This document shows, piece after piece, positions 26,237 through 37,289 of a stretch of 64,000 nt of DNA. Origin of the DNA: Acidobacteriota bacterium (GTDB lineage Bacteria; Acidobacteriota; Terriglobia; Bryobacterales; Bryobacteraceae); NCBI GenBank assembly GCA_016213775.1, contig JACQZR010000221.1:1-64000 (forward strand), given 5' to 3'. The notes below the pieces were generated by a model. That model made no database searches. It saw only the letters and a program-made list of their open reading frames with translations, and was not told the origin of the DNA. The first letter of the stretch is position 1. Each line of letters starts with the position of its first letter. A program made the translations under genes and the position numbers.

Positions 26237-26241
26237 TCTTA

Positions 26242-27213
26242 CTATTTTGCAGGATTGGGCAGGAACAGAAGAAACTCGGGCGAATCGGGGAGCGACGCGA
26301 CGAAGGCGGTGGGGTTCTGGAAGGTCTCGTCCGTGATGAGGATTTGTGGGGTTCCGGTGCGGATGGCGATGTAAGAGTTGGAGCCATCGAATGCGAGTCC
26401 GGAGATGTTGCCCAGCGTGGTGGTGAAAACGCTGGTGAATGCGAGTGCCGGCTTGGTGGTGCTGGTGGGGAGCGCCGCGGACCAGATCTGTTTGCCGGCG
26501 CTGACGTAGAGTGTGGCGCCGGTGGGATCGAGGAGGAGGTGCGTCGGGGAGTCGAGTGCGCCCAAGCTCTTGCCGAGGTAATTGCCGGTGCCTGGTTCGT
26601 ACATGCGGACGCAATTGCCAGGCTCGTCGACAACGAAGAGAATGCCGGCGGCGAAGAGCACGTCACGCACGGAGTTCTGCATCTTGCCCTTTTCGATGTT
26701 GACGTCGAGCCCGCCTTCGCCTTTCTCCAGCGTGGGCGCGGTGGGAACGTTGGGAAGGTCGCCTTCCTTGGAAGCCACGAAAGTCGCGTCAAGGAAGGTG
26801 CCCTTCGTTTTCTGCTTCACGGTGGACCAGTAGGAGGCGACGGGATTGGGTTGGCCCGCTGCGAACCAGGCCACGACGTTGGTGTCCTGGTTGGAGACGT
26901 AGCAGTTGCCGGAGGAATCGAAGGTGAGCGAAAAGGGGTGGTTGACGGAGTTGACTTGGCCGTCGATAAAGACGCTCTGGAGGGTGTAGGATAGGCCGGA
27001 GCCCTGGAAGCAAAGGATGTTGCTGGTGTGTTTGGACCCGTTGGCAACGTAGAGGAGGCAACTGGAGGCGGCCATGCCGCGCAGTTCAGACAGCGTTGCG
27101 GTGGTGGTTAGGACAGAGGTGCTGAGTGGTTGCGTCTGCGGGCCGCTGCCGGTGAGGTAGGCGTAGATATTGTTGACACCGCTGCTGCCGCCGTGGAAGG
27201 TGACCAAAAGCAT
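26242..27213 (-). CDS. Beta-propeller protein of unknown function (NHL/YncE-like)
   Basis: 323 residues from the ATG at 27213. It has propeller-like repeats with the pattern of NHL/YncE proteins: ELRGMAASSCLLYVANGSKH, FSLTFDSSGNCYVSNQDTNV, VLFAAGILFVVDEPGNCVRM, LLLDPTGATLYVSAGKQIW, GLAFDGSNSYIAIRTG. No signal peptide is evident. An ATG at 27276 would lengthen it by 21 residues but overlaps the divergent gene start, so I prefer 27213. It leads the SGNH / Gfo-Idh operon. A role in binding is likely, but none is assignable. Confidence 0.65.
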   Translation of the reverse strand: MLLVTFHGGSSGVNNIYAYLTGSGPQTQPLSTSVLTTTATLSELRGMAASSCLLYVANGSKHTSNILCFQGSGLSYTLQSVFIDGQVNSVNHPFSLTFDSSGNCYVSNQDTNVVAWFAAGQPNPVASYWSTVKQKTKGTFLDATFVASKEGDLPNVPTAPTLEKGEGGLDVNIEKGKMQNSVRDVLFAAGILFVVDEPGNCVRMYEPGTGNYLGKSLGALDSPTHLLLDPTGATLYVSAGKQIWSAALPTSTTKPALAFTSVFTTTLGNISGLAFDGSNSYIAIRTGTPQILITDETFQNPTAFVASLPDSPEFLLFLPNPAK

Positions 27214-27274
27214 TTGGAGAGTGTAGCAATGATCCGCATCCTTTTGTGGTGGCGGCGCATCCAATATAGCTTTC

Positions 27275-29365
27275 ATGCATACGAACCGCCTAGCTGGCGA
27301 ACATAGCCCTTACCTTCTGCAGCACGCACACAACCCCGTGGATTGGTATCCGTGGGGGGAAGAGGCTTTCGGGCGGGCTCGCGCGGAGAACAAACCGATT
27401 TTCCTTTCCATCGGATACAGCACCTGCCACTGGTGCCATGTGATGGAACGGGAGTCGTTTGAATCAGAGCATATTGCTGCGATCCTGAACCGCGATTACA
27501 TCTCGATCAAAGTGGATCGTGAGGAGAGGCCGGACATCGACCGCATCTACATGTCGTTCGTGCAGGCGACGACGGGCGGGGGTGGTTGGCCGATGTCTGT
27601 GTGGCTGACGCCGGAGCTGAAGCCGTTTTATGGCGGGACCTATTTTCCGCCGGAAAACCGGTGGCAGCGGCCGGGGTTCGCAACGATATTGGAACATATC
27701 GCCAATGCGTGGGCGAACGAGCGCGAGAAGATCCTCGAATCGGGCGAGGACATCGTGAAGCAGTTGTCGTCGATGGCTGCGGCCAAGTCCGCGGACAGCC
27801 GGTTGGATGAGCGTGGGGTTGATTCGTGCTTCCTGGCGCTGCGGCGGAGTTTTGATGCGCGGCTGGGTGGGTTTGGGCAAGCGCCGAAGTTTCCCCGGCC
27901 GGCGCAGTTTCATTTTCTGCACCGGTATTTCGCGCACTCGAACAACGATGAAGCGATGGAGATGAGCTTGTTCACGCTGCGCGAGATGCACAAGGGCGGC
28001 ATGTACGACCAGCTTGGCGGCGGGTTCCATCGTTATTCCGTGGATGCGCACTGGCTGGTGCCGCACTTCGAAAAGATGCTGTACGATCAGGCGCAACTGG
28101 TGATGTCGTACCTGGAGGCGTATCAGATTACGCAAGACCGCCAGTATGCGGACATCGCCCGGGAAACGCTGGATTATGTGCTGCGCGATATGACGGACCC
28201 GGGCGGAGCGTTCTATTCGGCCGAGGATGCCGATAGCGTGATCGACCCGGCGGAGCCGGAACATAAAGGGGAAGGCGCGTTTTATATCTTTTCGGCGCGG
28301 GAGATCGAGGAGACGGTCCGCAAGCCCGAGAGTGATTGGTTCGCATACCGCTACGGCGTGGAGCCCAGCGGCAATGTACACGAGGATCCGCATGGCGAGT
28401 TCACGGGGCGCAACATTCTGCACCAGGCGCACTCGATCGAGGAAACGGCGAAACAGTTTGGAGTGGATGTGGCTACGCTGCGGATGGCTCTGGCAGGGGC
28501 GGCGGCGCGGTTGATGGCGCATCGGAACAAGCGCGTGCGTCCGCACCTGGATGACAAGATCCTGGTGGCCTGGAACGGGTTGATGATTTCGGCCTTCGCC
28601 AAGGCAGCGCAGGTGTTGGGTGACCGGCGGTATCTGGAATCGGCCGAACGGGCGACGGCGTTCATTCGTTCGCGGATGATTGCGGCGAATGGCGATTTGC
28701 TGCGGCGGCATCGCGCCGGCGAGACAGGCATCGCGGGCTTTTTGGATGATTACGCCTTCTTTGTGCAGGCGTTACTGGAACTGTACGAGGCCAACTACGA
28801 TGCGGAGCTCATGAAAGAAGCCTCGCGGCTGACGCTGCGGATGATCGACTTGTTCGGCGATGCGGCAGGCGGCGGGTTCTTCAGCACGGCGGAAGGCGAT
28901 GCGAGTGTCCTGCTGCGGTTGAAGGATGATTACGACGGGGCGGAGCCGTCGGGGAATTCGATGGCGGTGTCGAACCTGTTGCGGCTGGCGGCAATCACCA
29001 ACAAGGACGAGTTGCATGGGGCTGCGAAGGCGACGCTGGAGTCGTTTGCTGGAAGGCTGAACACGCTCGGGATCACCGTGCCCATCATGACAGCGGCGTT
29101 TTTGTATTCGCTGCGCAAGCCGCAACAGATCATACTGGCGGGTGATCCGGCTTCGGCGGAATCGGCGGCAATGCTGCGCGAAATCCGCAAGCGATTCCTC
29201 CCTCACACGGTGACGTTGTTTGCGAGCGCGGAGCTTGCTGAATGGCTGCCGGCGGTGAAGGGGATGGCCGCGACCGAGGGCGTGACTACTGCTTACGTTT
29301 GCGAAAATTTCACCTGCCAGCTTCCGGTGACGACGCCGGATGCGCTGGCCAAGTTGCTAGAATAG
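27275..29365 (+). CDS. YyaL/SSP411-type protein: thioredoxin-like domain plus six-hairpin domain
   Basis: A 696-residue protein of the DUF255 family. The N-terminal block, [20 protein letters not shown] followed by WYPWGEEAF, is diagnostic. A thioredoxin-fold active site CHWC is in [19 protein letters not shown], and [20 protein letters not shown] follows. The remaining about 500 residues form an (alpha/alpha)6 barrel like N-acylglucosamine 2-epimerases ([47 protein letters not shown]). The biochemical role of the family is not established. No signal peptide, so cytoplasmic. Its start codon overlaps the region of the divergent propeller gene. Confidence 0.92.
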   Translation: MHTNRLAGEHSPYLLQHAHNPVDWYPWGEEAFGRARAENKPIFLSIGYSTCHWCHVMERESFESEHIAAILNRDYISIKVDREERPDIDRIYMSFVQATTGGGGWPMSVWLTPELKPFYGGTYFPPENRWQRPGFATILEHIANAWANEREKILESGEDIVKQLSSMAAAKSADSRLDERGVDSCFLALRRSFDARLGGFGQAPKFPRPAQFHFLHRYFAHSNNDEAMEMSLFTLREMHKGGMYDQLGGGFHRYSVDAHWLVPHFEKMLYDQAQLVMSYLEAYQITQDRQYADIARETLDYVLRDMTDPGGAFYSAEDADSVIDPAEPEHKGEGAFYIFSAREIEETVRKPESDWFAYRYGVEPSGNVHEDPHGEFTGRNILHQAHSIEETAKQFGVDVATLRMALAGAAARLMAHRNKRVRPHLDDKILVAWNGLMISAFAKAAQVLGDRRYLESAERATAFIRSRMIAANGDLLRRHRAGETGIAGFLDDYAFFVQALLELYEANYDAELMKEASRLTLRMIDLFGDAAGGGFFSTAEGDASVLLRLKDDYDGAEPSGNSMAVSNLLRLAAITNKDELHGAAKATLESFAGRLNTLGITVPIMTAAFLYSLRKPQQIILAGDPASAESAAMLREIRKRFLPHTVTLFASAELAEWLPAVKGMAATEGVTTAYVCENFTCQLPVTTPDALAKLLE

Positions 29366-29416
29366 GGGTTCATCTCACCCCCCTTTCTGATCTCAATACC
29401 AATCCTGGAGGAAACA

Positions 29417-29926
29417 ATGGAAAGAGCAGCCGCCACTACGCTTCGTGGCAACCCGTTCACTTTGATCGGGCCGGAACTGAAAGCGGGCGACGCCGCCCCG
29501 AACTTTGACACGATTGACAACGGGCTGCAACCCGTTGACCTGGCCAAGACCGGCAACACGGTACGCATCATCAGTGTGGTGCCGTCGCTGGACACTCCGG
29601 TTTGCGACATGCAGACCAAGCGGTTCAATGAGGAAGCCGCGAAGATGGAAGGCGTGGACATCTACACGGTGAGCATGGACCTGCCGTTCGCGCAAAAGCG
29701 CTGGTGCGGCGCGTTCGGAGTGGACCGGATCAAGATGCTGTCTGATCACCGGACGGGTTCGTTCGGGGAGGCGTATGGCACACTGATCAAGGAACTGCGC
29801 ATCGAGAGCCGTGCGATTTTTGTGCTGGACAAGACGAACAAGATCGCACACGCCGAGTATGTGAAGGAAGTGGCCGATCATCCGAATTACGAGGCTGCGC
29901 TGGAGGCGGCCAAGGCTGCGCTGTAA
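29417..29926 (+). CDS. tpx: Thiol peroxidase (Tpx-type peroxiredoxin)
   Basis: A 169-residue atypical two-cysteine peroxiredoxin that reduces peroxides with thioredoxin. The peroxidatic Cys lies in VVPSLDTPVCDMQTKRFNEE, with the expected Thr and following Arg region. The resolving Cys is in DLPFAQKRWCGAFGVDRIK. GGAGG precedes the ATG at 29417 by six bases (CTGGAGGAAACAATG). Length and both cysteines match active Tpx. It follows the DUF255/thioredoxin-like gene by 51 bp on the same strand. Confidence 0.95.
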   Translation: MERAAATTLRGNPFTLIGPELKAGDAAPNFDTIDNGLQPVDLAKTGNTVRIISVVPSLDTPVCDMQTKRFNEEAAKMEGVDIYTVSMDLPFAQKRWCGAFGVDRIKMLSDHRTGSFGEAYGTLIKELRIESRAIFVLDKTNKIAHAEYVKEVADHPNYEAALEAAKAAL

Positions 29927-29942
29927 AGACGCTGCACTGTAG

Positions 29943-30049
29943 GCCGATTTCGGCTTGCGCTGGGGCGGGATTCCTTACGGACTCCCGCCCTTCGTGTTTC
30001 TGGGGTTTGCTGTGGGGCAGGATTCATCCTGCACCGGGCTTCAGCCCGG
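29943..30049. terminator. Tandem hairpins between convergent tpx and DUF1501 genes
   Basis: Four perfect hairpins follow one another: 29943-29954 (GCCGA / TCGGC), 29963-29990 (GGGCGGGA / TCCCGCCC, 12-base loop), 30017-30032 (GCAGGAT, TC, ATCCTGC) and 30034-30049 (CCGGGCT, TC, AGCCCGG). The second is followed by TTCGTGTTTC, a weak T-rich tail. Between two convergent stops they probably terminate both transcripts. The last two share a 7-2-7 design with a TC loop. Confidence 0.65.
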
Positions 30050-30053
30050 CATT

Positions 30054-31475
30054 CTACACGAGGATTTCGTTGACGATGTTGCCGTGCACGTCCGTGAGGC
30101 GCATGTCGCGTCCGCCGTAGGCGTAGGTGAGGCGCTTGTGGTCCATGCCCAGCAGGTGGAGCATAGTGGCGTGCAGGTCGTGGACGTGGACTTTGTTTTC
30201 CACCGCGAAGTAGCCGTATTCATCGGTTGCCCCGTGAACGTAGCCACCTTTGACGCCGCCGCCTGCCATCCACATGGTGAATCCGAAGGGATTGTGATCA
30301 CGGCCGACGTTGGTGACGTAGCCGCCATCGGGCATTTGCGCGCACGGGGTGCGGCCGAATTCCCCGCCCCAGATCACCAGAGTGTCCTTGAGCATTCCCC
30401 GGGAGTGCAGATCCTTCAATAATCCGGCAATCGGCTTGTCAGTGGATTGGGCGTTGATGCGGTGGCCTTTTTCGATGGCCGAGTGCTGATCCCAACGATC
30501 GAGGCCGGGGCGCGCGGGTGTGAGCAGTTCGACGAATCGCACACCGTGTTCCACCAGGCGGCGAGCGATGAGGCACTCACGTCCGAACTCTTCGGTGATC
30601 TTTTCGTCAAGGCCGTAGAGCTTCCTCGTCGCCTCGGATTCGTTGGAGAAATCGAGCAGATCGGGAACGGCGGATTGCATGCGAAACGCCATCTCGTAGT
30701 TCCTGATGGCGGCGTCGACTTCGGAAGATCCGGCAAAACGGTCCAAAACTCCTTTATTCAATTTGCCCAGCAGATCCAGCTTGGGGCGCTGCGCTTCGAG
30801 GCCGCCTTCCGCGGGCACCAGATCGGCCACAGGGTACTTGCTGTTGCGAAAGAGCGTGCCTTGATAGGAAGCGGGGAGGAAGCCACTGGAGAAGCAGTCC
30901 ATGCCGCCGGGAGGGATGAGGCCGCTTTCCAGAACGATGAAGCCGGGGAGATTCTCGCTCGCACTACCGAGGCCGTAGTTGACCCACGAGCCCATGCTGG
31001 GGCGGCCCTGAAAGCCCGAGCCCGAATGCATGAAGTAGTTGCCGGCGGTGTGTTCGCTGTGATTGGCGACCATGGCGCGGAGGATGGTCATGTGGTCGAC
31101 GCACTCGGCGACGTGGGGGAACAGCTCGCTGACGTCGATGCCGCTCTGGCCGTGCTTCTTGAACTGGAAGGGTGATCCAAGCACTTTGTCGCTGATGTTG
31201 AACACCGTAGTAGGCGTCTTCATCGGGATCTTCTGCATGTGCTCTTTGGTGAGGCGTGGCTTGGGGTCGAAAGTGTCCATCTGCGACGGACCGCCATCCA
31301 TAAAGAGGAAGATGACGGCTTTGGCTTTGGGTGCGAAGTGCGGCTGGCGCGTGGCTCCGGCGGCATCACGGGCCAGTTGATGCAGCAGCGCAAGGCCGCC
31401 GAATCCGTTGGCGCAGCGGCAGAGCGCCTCGCGGCGGGACGTGATTTGACGGCAGTGAGGTGGTCTATCGGACAT
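30054..31475 (-). CDS. Tat-exported DUF1501 (sulfatase-fold) protein
   Basis: A 473-residue protein of the DUF1501 family with an alkaline-phosphatase/sulfatase-like fold. A Tat-like leader (SRREALCRCANGFGGLALLH) precedes KAVIFLFMDGGPSQMDTFDP, which is diagnostic. Later family phrases include MTILRAMVANHSEHTAGNYF, GVRFVELLTPARPGLDRWDQ, LVIWGGEFGRTPCAQ and RDHNPFGFTMWMAGGGVKGG. Enzymatic activity is not established for the family. Its start overlaps the end of the DUF1549/DUF1553 gene by 11 bp. The two genes are a fixed pair in Planctomycetes and Acidobacteriota and probably act together in the periplasm. Confidence 0.9.
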   Translation of the reverse strand: MSDRPPHCRQITSRREALCRCANGFGGLALLHQLARDAAGATRQPHFAPKAKAVIFLFMDGGPSQMDTFDPKPRLTKEHMQKIPMKTPTTVFNISDKVLGSPFQFKKHGQSGIDVSELFPHVAECVDHMTILRAMVANHSEHTAGNYFMHSGSGFQGRPSMGSWVNYGLGSASENLPGFIVLESGLIPPGGMDCFSSGFLPASYQGTLFRNSKYPVADLVPAEGGLEAQRPKLDLLGKLNKGVLDRFAGSSEVDAAIRNYEMAFRMQSAVPDLLDFSNESEATRKLYGLDEKITEEFGRECLIARRLVEHGVRFVELLTPARPGLDRWDQHSAIEKGHRINAQSTDKPIAGLLKDLHSRGMLKDTLVIWGGEFGRTPCAQMPDGGYVTNVGRDHNPFGFTMWMAGGGVKGGYVHGATDEYGYFAVENKVHVHDLHATMLHLLGMDHKRLTYAYGGRDMRLTDVHGNIVNEILV

Positions 31476-34230
31476 AGATCAACTCCGCGGAATTCAACAG
31501 GACGTGGCACAGATCGGCCCAGGCTTTTTCGTTGTTGCCCGCGCGCCCGATGTAGTCGAGCGTTTCGCGGCGTTCCCAATCTTCGGGTGGACGCGCGAAG
31601 GCCGCGGCATAGAGACGGTGGATGCGCTTGGTGGGGTCGGGTTCTTCCTTGAGCACGCGTTGCGACCAACTGCGGGCGAGGTCGAGGACAAGGTCGTTGT
31701 TGAGCAGCATCAGCGCCTGGGCTGGAACAGCGGATGCGCCGCGCGTGCCGATAGTGGAAACGGGGAGCGGGTAATCGAAGGCGAGAAACATCGGTGTGAT
31801 GAAGTTGCGGCGCACCTGAATATAGATGCTGCGGCGACCGTTGCCGTCCAGCGGGCCGGAGGCGGGTTTGCCGCGGCCGTCCTGATACTTGCTGATGTGC
31901 GGTCCGACGCTGGGTCCGTACATGGTTGCGTTCAGGCGGCCAGTGACGACGAGGATCGTGTCGCGAATGGCTTCGGCTTCCAGCCGGCGGACGGGCATGT
32001 GATGCACGAGCGCATTACGCGGATCGAGTTCTACTGCTTGGGGCGAGGCCCGGTTTCCCATGTGATACGCGCTGGAGAGCACGATGAGACGATGCATTTC
32101 CTTGACGCTCCAACCATGCTCCATGAAGGTGACGGCGAGCCAATCCAGAAGTTCCCGGTGTTCTGGTTGTTCGCCCATCTTGCCGAAGTTGTCGGTGGTG
32201 CGGACGAGTCCCTGGCCAAAGTGGTGTTTCCAGATGCGGTTCACCATCACGCGCGGGGTAAGCGGGTTCCGCGCCATCCAATCGGCGAGCTGATGGCGTC
32301 CGCTACCTTCAGTGACATCGGCGTTGGGAGCCAGGACGCGGAGGAAATGGCGAGGGACTTCTTCGCCGAGATTCTCGTGGCTGCCGCGGATGTGGAGCTT
32401 CACGTTATGGGGCGCTTCGTCCATGCTGAGCATCCCGAAGTTGGATTCAGGGATTTGATCTTCCAGCGCGGCGCGCCTGCGTTCCAGCTCCGCGATGGCC
32501 GCGCGCGCGGCGGCGGTTGGTTCCGGCGCGGCGGGCTGGGGCTCCTCTTCGGCGGGCGGCTTCTCGTGATCGGAGAGGATGATCCTGTCCACCACGATGT
32601 GTCCGGTACGGCTGCGATCGATGAGCTCGAAGTAGCAACTGCGGCCGATTTCCTTCGTCATGCGGATGGTCTGCCAGTAGAGGCCCGGCTTGCCGTTGGC
32701 GACGAAGTTTTCGCTTTTGTGATCGTCGGCGACAACGGTGAGGCGCAGTGGTTCGCGCTCCTTGAGTCCCTTGGCACCTTTGGTGCCGCCCATGCGCACG
32801 TGCACGTAGAGCTTCGGCATTTTGAACTTCTTGGAGGTGAGAGTGCCGACAAGACGATCGGTACCGAGGCCGGAAGAATCCGCCCTGCTCGATGAGGACA
32901 TTTTGGCGAACGCTTCTCCGGTAGTCACCCATTCGCCAAAGTCATCAAACAGAATGTCGCCTTCACGTAGTTTGACAGCCGCGGGCCGGTACGCCGGCGC
33001 CGCACCCAGCGCACGAATCTCGGCGTTGATCTCACCGATTTTACGATGCATGGCAGCGATTTCGCCGGCCATAGCGGGCGTGTCGATGACGGCCTCGCGA
33101 AGGTAGGTGCTGTGCATGATGCCGGCGAGACCGTAGTAATCGTTCGTGGGGATGGGATCGAACTTGTGATCGTGACAACGGGCGCAGGCCAGGGTGAGGC
33201 CGAGGAAGGTTTTGCCCATCACGTCGATTTGATTGTCCACAGTGTCCGCGCGCGTTTTGACACTGTCCGTCGCGCTGTTGAGCACTTCGCCGAACCAGTA
33301 CATGCCTGAGCCGAGCGGAGATTCGAGGAGCCTTCCGTTGAGGCTGGCTCGCGGCTCGCGCATCAGGTCGCCGGCGATATGCTCGCGCACGAACTGGTGG
33401 TAGGGGACGTCCTGATTGAATGCGCGGATGACGTAGTCGCGATACTGCCATGCGTCGAGTTTGTCGTTATCGAATTCGTGACCGTTGGTTTCGGCGAAGC
33501 GGACCAGATCGAGCCAGTGGCGTGCCCATCGTTCGCCGTAGTGCGGCGAGCCGAGGAGCCGGTCCACTACGTGGCGATCGGCGTCCGCCGTACCGTCCTT
33601 CAAATACTTATCCATTTCAGCGGGCGTTGGCGGGAGGCCGGTGAGATCGAAAGTCACGCGCCGGAGCCAGCTTCGCCGATCAATGGGCTCGGCGGGTTGG
33701 AGGCCCTTGGATTCGAGCCGCGCGAGAAGGAAGGCATCGATGGGAGATTGCACCCAGGTGTTCGCGCGAACGGTTGGGAGTGCGGGTTTGACGGGCGGTT
33801 GAAATGCCCAGTATTTGCGGGCCCGCTCCCAGTCGATGCTGGACTTCGTGGAAGTGGCAGGGGCAGCCTCTGCGGTGCGCGGGTCCGGCGCGCCCATCTT
33901 GATCCAGGCTTCGATACCGGCGATCTGCGTATCGTTCAGCTTGCCGCCGGGAGGCATCTTGAGACGCAGGCTTCTGTAGCCGATCGCCTCGATGAGTAGG
34001 CTCCTGTCGGGATCGCCCGGCGTGATGGCCGGACCGGAATCGCCGCCTTTGCGTAGAGCTGCCGCGGTGTCGAGGCGCAGCCCGCCCATCGCCATTTTCG
34101 ATTTCTCACTGTGGCAGGCGTAGCATTTCTCCACCAAAACGGGGCGGATTTTCTTCTCGAAAAATTCCTCGCCGGTGTCGGCGCCGCCGCACACAAATGG
34201 CACTAGTGCGGCAATGAGAAGGCGGGACAT
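31465..34230 (-). CDS. Planctomycete-type cytochrome c / DUF1549 / DUF1553 protein
   Basis: A 921-residue exported protein (signal [16 protein letters not shown]). An N-terminal PSCyt1 domain carries one haem c site ([20 protein letters not shown], then [10 protein letters not shown]). DUF1549 (PSD) follows with [60 protein letters not shown]1553 is at the C-terminus ([56 protein letters not shown]). The central stretch looks like a carbohydrate-binding insert. It is first in the pair with DUF1501. A periplasmic oxidative role in polysaccharide use has been proposed from context only. Confidence 0.9.
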   Translation of the reverse strand: MSRLLIAALVPFVCGGADTGEEFFEKKIRPVLVEKCYACHSEKSKMAMGGLRLDTAAALRKGGDSGPAITPGDPDRSLLIEAIGYRSLRLKMPPGGKLNDTQIAGIEAWIKMGAPDPRTAEAAPATSTKSSIDWERARKYWAFQPPVKPALPTVRANTWVQSPIDAFLLARLESKGLQPAEPIDRRSWLRRVTFDLTGLPPTPAEMDKYLKDGTADADRHVVDRLLGSPHYGERWARHWLDLVRFAETNGHEFDNDKLDAWQYRDYVIRAFNQDVPYHQFVREHIAGDLMREPRASLNGRLLESPLGSGMYWFGEVLNSATDSVKTRADTVDNQIDVMGKTFLGLTLACARCHDHKFDPIPTNDYYGLAGIMHSTYLREAVIDTPAMAGEIAAMHRKIGEINAEIRALGAAPAYRPAAVKLREGDILFDDFGEWVTTGEAFAKMSSSSRADSSGLGTDRLVGTLTSKKFKMPKLYVHVRMGGTKGAKGLKEREPLRLTVVADDHKSENFVANGKPGLYWQTIRMTKEIGRSCYFELIDRSRTGHIVVDRIILSDHEKPPAEEEPQPAAPEPTAAARAAIAELERRRAALEDQIPESNFGMLSMDEAPHNVKLHIRGSHENLGEEVPRHFLRVLAPNADVTEGSGRHQLADWMARNPLTPRVMVNRIWKHHFGQGLVRTTDNFGKMGEQPEHRELLDWLAVTFMEHGWSVKEMHRLIVLSSAYHMGNRASPQAVELDPRNALVHHMPVRRLEAEAIRDTILVVTGRLNATMYGPSVGPHISKYQDGRGKPASGPLDGNGRRSIYIQVRRNFITPMFLAFDYPLPVSTIGTRGASAVPAQALMLLNNDLVLDLARSWSQRVLKEEPDPTKRIHRLYAAAFARPPEDWERRETLDYIGRAGNNEKAWADLCHVLLNSAELIYVR

Positions 34231-34271
34231 TGACCTATCATATAATGAAGGTTCAGAAAGAATAACTCCGT

Positions 34272-34748
34272 TTGCCACACAACGTCATTGAAGGAAACCT
34301 GGATTCGCGCGGGCTCAAGTTCGCCATCATCGTGAGCCGTTTCAACAGCATCATCACCGAACGCCTGTTGGGCGGGGCGCTGGACGCGTTGCGCCGCACG
34401 GGATGCGCGGAAGGGGACATCACGGTGGTCCACGTGCCGGGGTCGTGGGAACTTCCGATAGTGGCGCGCGAACTCGCCGCACAGAAGGCATACGACGGGG
34501 TCATTGCGTTGAGTGCGGTGATTCGCGGCGACACTCCGCACTTTGATTATGTTGCCGGCGAAGCCGCGAAGGGTTTGGGGCAGATTGCGGCCCAGACCGG
34601 CGTGCCGGTGGCGTTCGGCGTATTGACCACCAACACCGTGGAACAGGCGGTGGATCGGGCCGGCGCCAAGAGCGGCAACAAGGGGTTTGACGCCGCGATG
34701 ACCGCAGTGGAGATGGCTAACCTGATGAAGCAGCTTCGCTCGAAGTAG
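34272..34748 (+). CDS. ribH: 6,7-dimethyl-8-ribityllumazine synthase
   Basis: A 158-residue lumazine synthase, which joins 5-amino-6-ribitylaminouracil and 3,4-dihydroxy-2-butanone 4-phosphate in riboflavin synthesis. Diagnostic motifs: [56 protein letters not shown] (including the catalytic His) and [20 protein letters not shown]. The start is TTG at 34272; no better start is available and the ribosome-binding site is weak. It lies 5 bp before nusB, a common pair. The rest of the riboflavin pathway is not in the window. Confidence 0.95.
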   Translation: MPHNVIEGNLDSRGLKFAIIVSRFNSIITERLLGGALDALRRTGCAEGDITVVHVPGSWELPIVARELAAQKAYDGVIALSAVIRGDTPHFDYVAGEAAKGLGQIAAQTGVPVAFGVLTTNTVEQAVDRAGAKSGNKGFDAAMTAVEMANLMKQLRSK

Positions 34749-34753
34749 GATCG

Positions 34754-35209
34754 ATGCCTTCCCGTCATCGCTCACGGCAGCGCGCACTCCAGATTCTCTA
34801 TCAACTGGATATGCATAAGCAGTTGGTGTACAACGCAATTGACGATTTCTACGAGACTCTTTATTCCGCCGAAGGCGTGGATGAGGCTGCTGCCGCTCCG
34901 CCTCGCGATGAGTTCATGGAACGGCTGGTGCGCGGCACGGTGGACCAATTCGAGCGCGTGGATGCGAGCATTTCGCAGCATTCCGAACACTGGCGGTTGG
35001 AGCGTATGCCGACTGTCGACCGGAATTTGTTGCGGCTTGCGGTTTTCGAAATGATGGAAGTCGGTACGCCGCCTCCGGTCGTGATCGACGAGGCGCTGGA
35101 GCTGGCGCGTAGGTTTTCCGGAGACGAGTCTGTTCCCTTTATTAATGGTGTGCTCGATGCCGTGAGGCGCGATCTTGCAGCGCCGCCGGCCAAGGCGAGC
35201 AAAGAGTAG
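34754..35209 (+). CDS. nusB: Transcription antitermination factor NusB
   Basis: A 151-residue helical RNA-binding protein that joins NusE (S10) on boxA RNA in rRNA antitermination. Family features: SRHRSRQRALQILYQLDMHK at the start, MPTVDRNLLRLAVFEMMEVG in the middle, and TPPPVVIDEALELARRFSGD, ESVPFINGVLDAV at the end. Length and ends are normal. It is directly behind ribH and probably co-transcribed. Confidence 0.95.
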   Translation: MPSRHRSRQRALQILYQLDMHKQLVYNAIDDFYETLYSAEGVDEAAAAPPRDEFMERLVRGTVDQFERVDASISQHSEHWRLERMPTVDRNLLRLAVFEMMEVGTPPPVVIDEALELARRFSGDESVPFINGVLDAVRRDLAAPPAKASKE

Positions 35210-35259
35210 ACCCGTTTTCACCCGCGAAACCCGGTGCTATATTGCGGACGGGGTTCCCA

Positions 35260-36543
35260 ATGACTCCAATACTTGCGATTGCTTTTTTTCTGGCAACGCC
35301 GGGCGTCGCATCCACACGTATCGTCGCCGTTACTCTGAACGGAGTGATTCATCCCATCAGTACGGAGATTGTCGCGCATGCCATCGAGCAGGCGCGCGAG
35401 GAAAAAGCAGCCGCCATTCTGATCCGGTTGAACACACCCGGCGGGATGTTGGAGGCAACGCGGCAACTCAACGAAAAGATCATCGCGGCGCCGGTTCCGG
35501 TGATCGTGTATGTGACACCCGCGGGCGGCAGGGCGGCATCGGCCGGGTTCTTCATACTGCAGGCCTCCGATGTCGCGGCGATGGCTCCGGGCACCAACAC
35601 AGGCGCGGCGTCGCCGGTGTTGTTGGGGCAGCAGATGGACCCTGTGATGCGGAAGAAGGTGGAGAACGATGCGGCGGCCTCTCTGCGCACGCTTGCGGGG
35701 AAGCGTGGGCGCAACAGCGAACTGGCGGAGCAGACCGTCTTTGAGGCCAAGTCGTATACGGAAACCGAAGCGCTGGAGAACGAGCTCATCGACCTGATTG
35801 CGCGCGACGAGGTCCAGTTGCTGCAACTGGTGAACGGGCGGGAAGTGCAGCGGATGCAGGGCGGCAAACAGGTGCTGCAGGTGGCCGATGCGCGCATTGC
35901 CGATTATCCGCTGACTCTGCGTGAGCGCTTTCTTTCCGCGGTTTCCGATCCGAATCTTGCCTTTGTCCTGCTGATCCTGGGCGCGCTGGGCATCTACATT
36001 GAGTTTTCCACTCCTGGACTGATTCTGCCCGGAGTGGCCGGCGGGATTCTCGTGTTGCTGGGGCTGTCGGCTTTGGCGGTGCTTCCGATTCACTGGGCAG
36101 GGGTGGCGCTGTTGATCCTGGCGCTGGCGCTGTTTTTGCTGGAAGCGAAGATTACGTCGCACGGCGTGCTGGGCTCAGGCGGCGTGGTGGCGATGGTGCT
36201 TGGCGCGGTAATGCTCGTGGACGGTCCGCCGGAAATGCGCATTCGTTGGAGCACGGCGATCGGGGTTAGTCTGCCGTTCGCGGCAATCACGATGTTTCTC
36301 ATGACGCTGGTGATCCGGGCGCGGCGCGCCAAGTCGATTATGGGCGACGCAGCGATGATTGGCCAGGTGGGTGTGGCGGCTACGGGGTTGCAGCCGCGGG
36401 GCAAGGTGCGGGTTCGCGGGGAGTATTGGGATGCCACTTCGCAATCGAGCGTTGAGTCCGGGGCCGCCGTGCGTGTGGTGGGCGTGGACGGGATATCGCT
36501 TCGTGTGGAGCCCGCATCCAGTGGGCAAGGAGACTACTCATGA
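35260..36543 (+). CDS. NfeD-family membrane serine protease (ClpP-class domain)
   Basis: A 427-residue protein from the ATG at 35260; a TTG at 35242 in the same frame is less likely. The signal peptide is followed by a ClpP-class serine protease domain of the archaeal 1510-N type: [20 protein letters not shown], then [20 protein letters not shown] with the candidate catalytic Ser in AASAG. Four membrane segments follow at about 230-330 ([34 protein letters not shown] and two more). A C-terminal NfeD OB-fold closes the protein ([27 protein letters not shown]). Its stop overlaps the slipin start as ATGA; the NfeD-slipin pair is conserved and thought to act in membrane protein quality control. 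Confidence 0.9.
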   Translation: MTPILAIAFFLATPGVASTRIVAVTLNGVIHPISTEIVAHAIEQAREEKAAAILIRLNTPGGMLEATRQLNEKIIAAPVPVIVYVTPAGGRAASAGFFILQASDVAAMAPGTNTGAASPVLLGQQMDPVMRKKVENDAAASLRTLAGKRGRNSELAEQTVFEAKSYTETEALENELIDLIARDEVQLLQLVNGREVQRMQGGKQVLQVADARIADYPLTLRERFLSAVSDPNLAFVLLILGALGIYIEFSTPGLILPGVAGGILVLLGLSALAVLPIHWAGVALLILALALFLLEAKITSHGVLGSGGVVAMVLGAVMLVDGPPEMRIRWSTAIGVSLPFAAITMFLMTLVIRARRAKSIMGDAAMIGQVGVAATGLQPRGKVRVRGEYWDATSQSSVESGAAVRVVGVDGISLRVEPASSGQGDYS

Positions 36544-37289
36544 CCGACGTGGTAACGCTGTTCATCATCATTGTCATTCTCTACCTGCTCAGTTCCATCA
36601 AGATACTGGCGGAGTATGAGCGCGGCATCATCTTTCGATTGGGCCGTGTGTTGCCATTGCCCAAGGGTCCCGGACTAATACTGGTCTTTCGCCCCATCGA
36701 CCGGATGGTGCGTTTGTCCCTACGGTTGGACGCCTTAGAGGTTCCGTCACAGGACGTGGTAACGCGCGACAACGTCACCGTCAAAGTGAATGCCGTTGTG
36801 TACTTCCGTGTGATCGACGCCGTGAAGGCGGTGATCGAGGTCACAAACTATCTCTACGCCACGTCGCAGTTGGCGCAGACGACTCTGCGCAGTGTGCTCG
36901 GCGAGGTGGAGTTGGATGAGTTGCTGGGCCAGCGCGAGAAGCTGAATGTGAAGCTGCAGTCGATTCTGGACCAGCACACAGGACCGTGGGGTGTGAAAGT
37001 CTCGCTAGTGGAAGTGAAGCAGGTGGATCTGCCGGAAAACATGATCCGTGCGATTGCGCGCCAGGCCGAGGCGGAGCGCGAACGCCGGGCCAAGGTGATC
37101 CACGCCGAGGGCGAGTACCAGGCGGCGGAGAAGCTGGCGATGGCCGCTGAGCAGATTCAGAAGCAGCCTGCTGCAATCCAATTGCGGTACCTGCAGACGC
37201 TGGTGGAGATCGGGTCAGAGAAGAATACGACTGTGGTCTTCCCATTACCGGTAGAGTTCATGGGTGCGCTGGCGAAACTGGCGAAGTAG
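36540..37289 (+). CDS. Slipin (stomatin-like SPFH membrane protein)
   Basis: A 249-residue stomatin/SPFH protein. One N-terminal membrane hairpin ([20 protein letters not shown]) leads into [40 protein letters not shown] and [20 protein letters not shown], all diagnostic of slipins. The C-terminal coiled coil ([32 protein letters not shown]) drives oligomerisation. It is the target or partner of the NfeD-type protease encoded just upstream, with overlapping stop and start codons. Confidence 0.93.
   Translation: MTDVVTLFIIIVILYLLSSIKILAEYERGIIFRLGRVLPLPKGPGLILVFRPIDRMVRLSLRLDALEVPSQDVVTRDNVTVKVNAVVYFRVIDAVKAVIEVTNYLYATSQLAQTTLRSVLGEVELDELLGQREKLNVKLQSILDQHTGPWGVKVSLVEVKQVDLPENMIRAIARQAEAERERRAKVIHAEGEYQAAEKLAMAAEQIQKQPAAIQLRYLQTLVEIGSEKNTTVVFPLPVEFMGALAKLAK

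Noticed and set aside
27464-28711. 415-codon minus-strand open frame
   Set aside because: Antisense to the DUF255 protein with diagnostic motifs; its product is Arg/His/Pro-rich with no recognisable domain.
29410-29420. Programmed frameshift or phase variation as the default explanation for G-run shifts in the window
   Set aside because: tpx and other genes with normal ends show no such runs, and five or three G are too short to claim slippage without read data; mutation or sequencing error is as likely.
31504-32895. 463-codon plus-strand open frame
   Set aside because: Lies entirely opposite the DUF1549/DUF1553 gene, which has multiple family motifs; the plus frame has none and reflects GC-rich codon bias.
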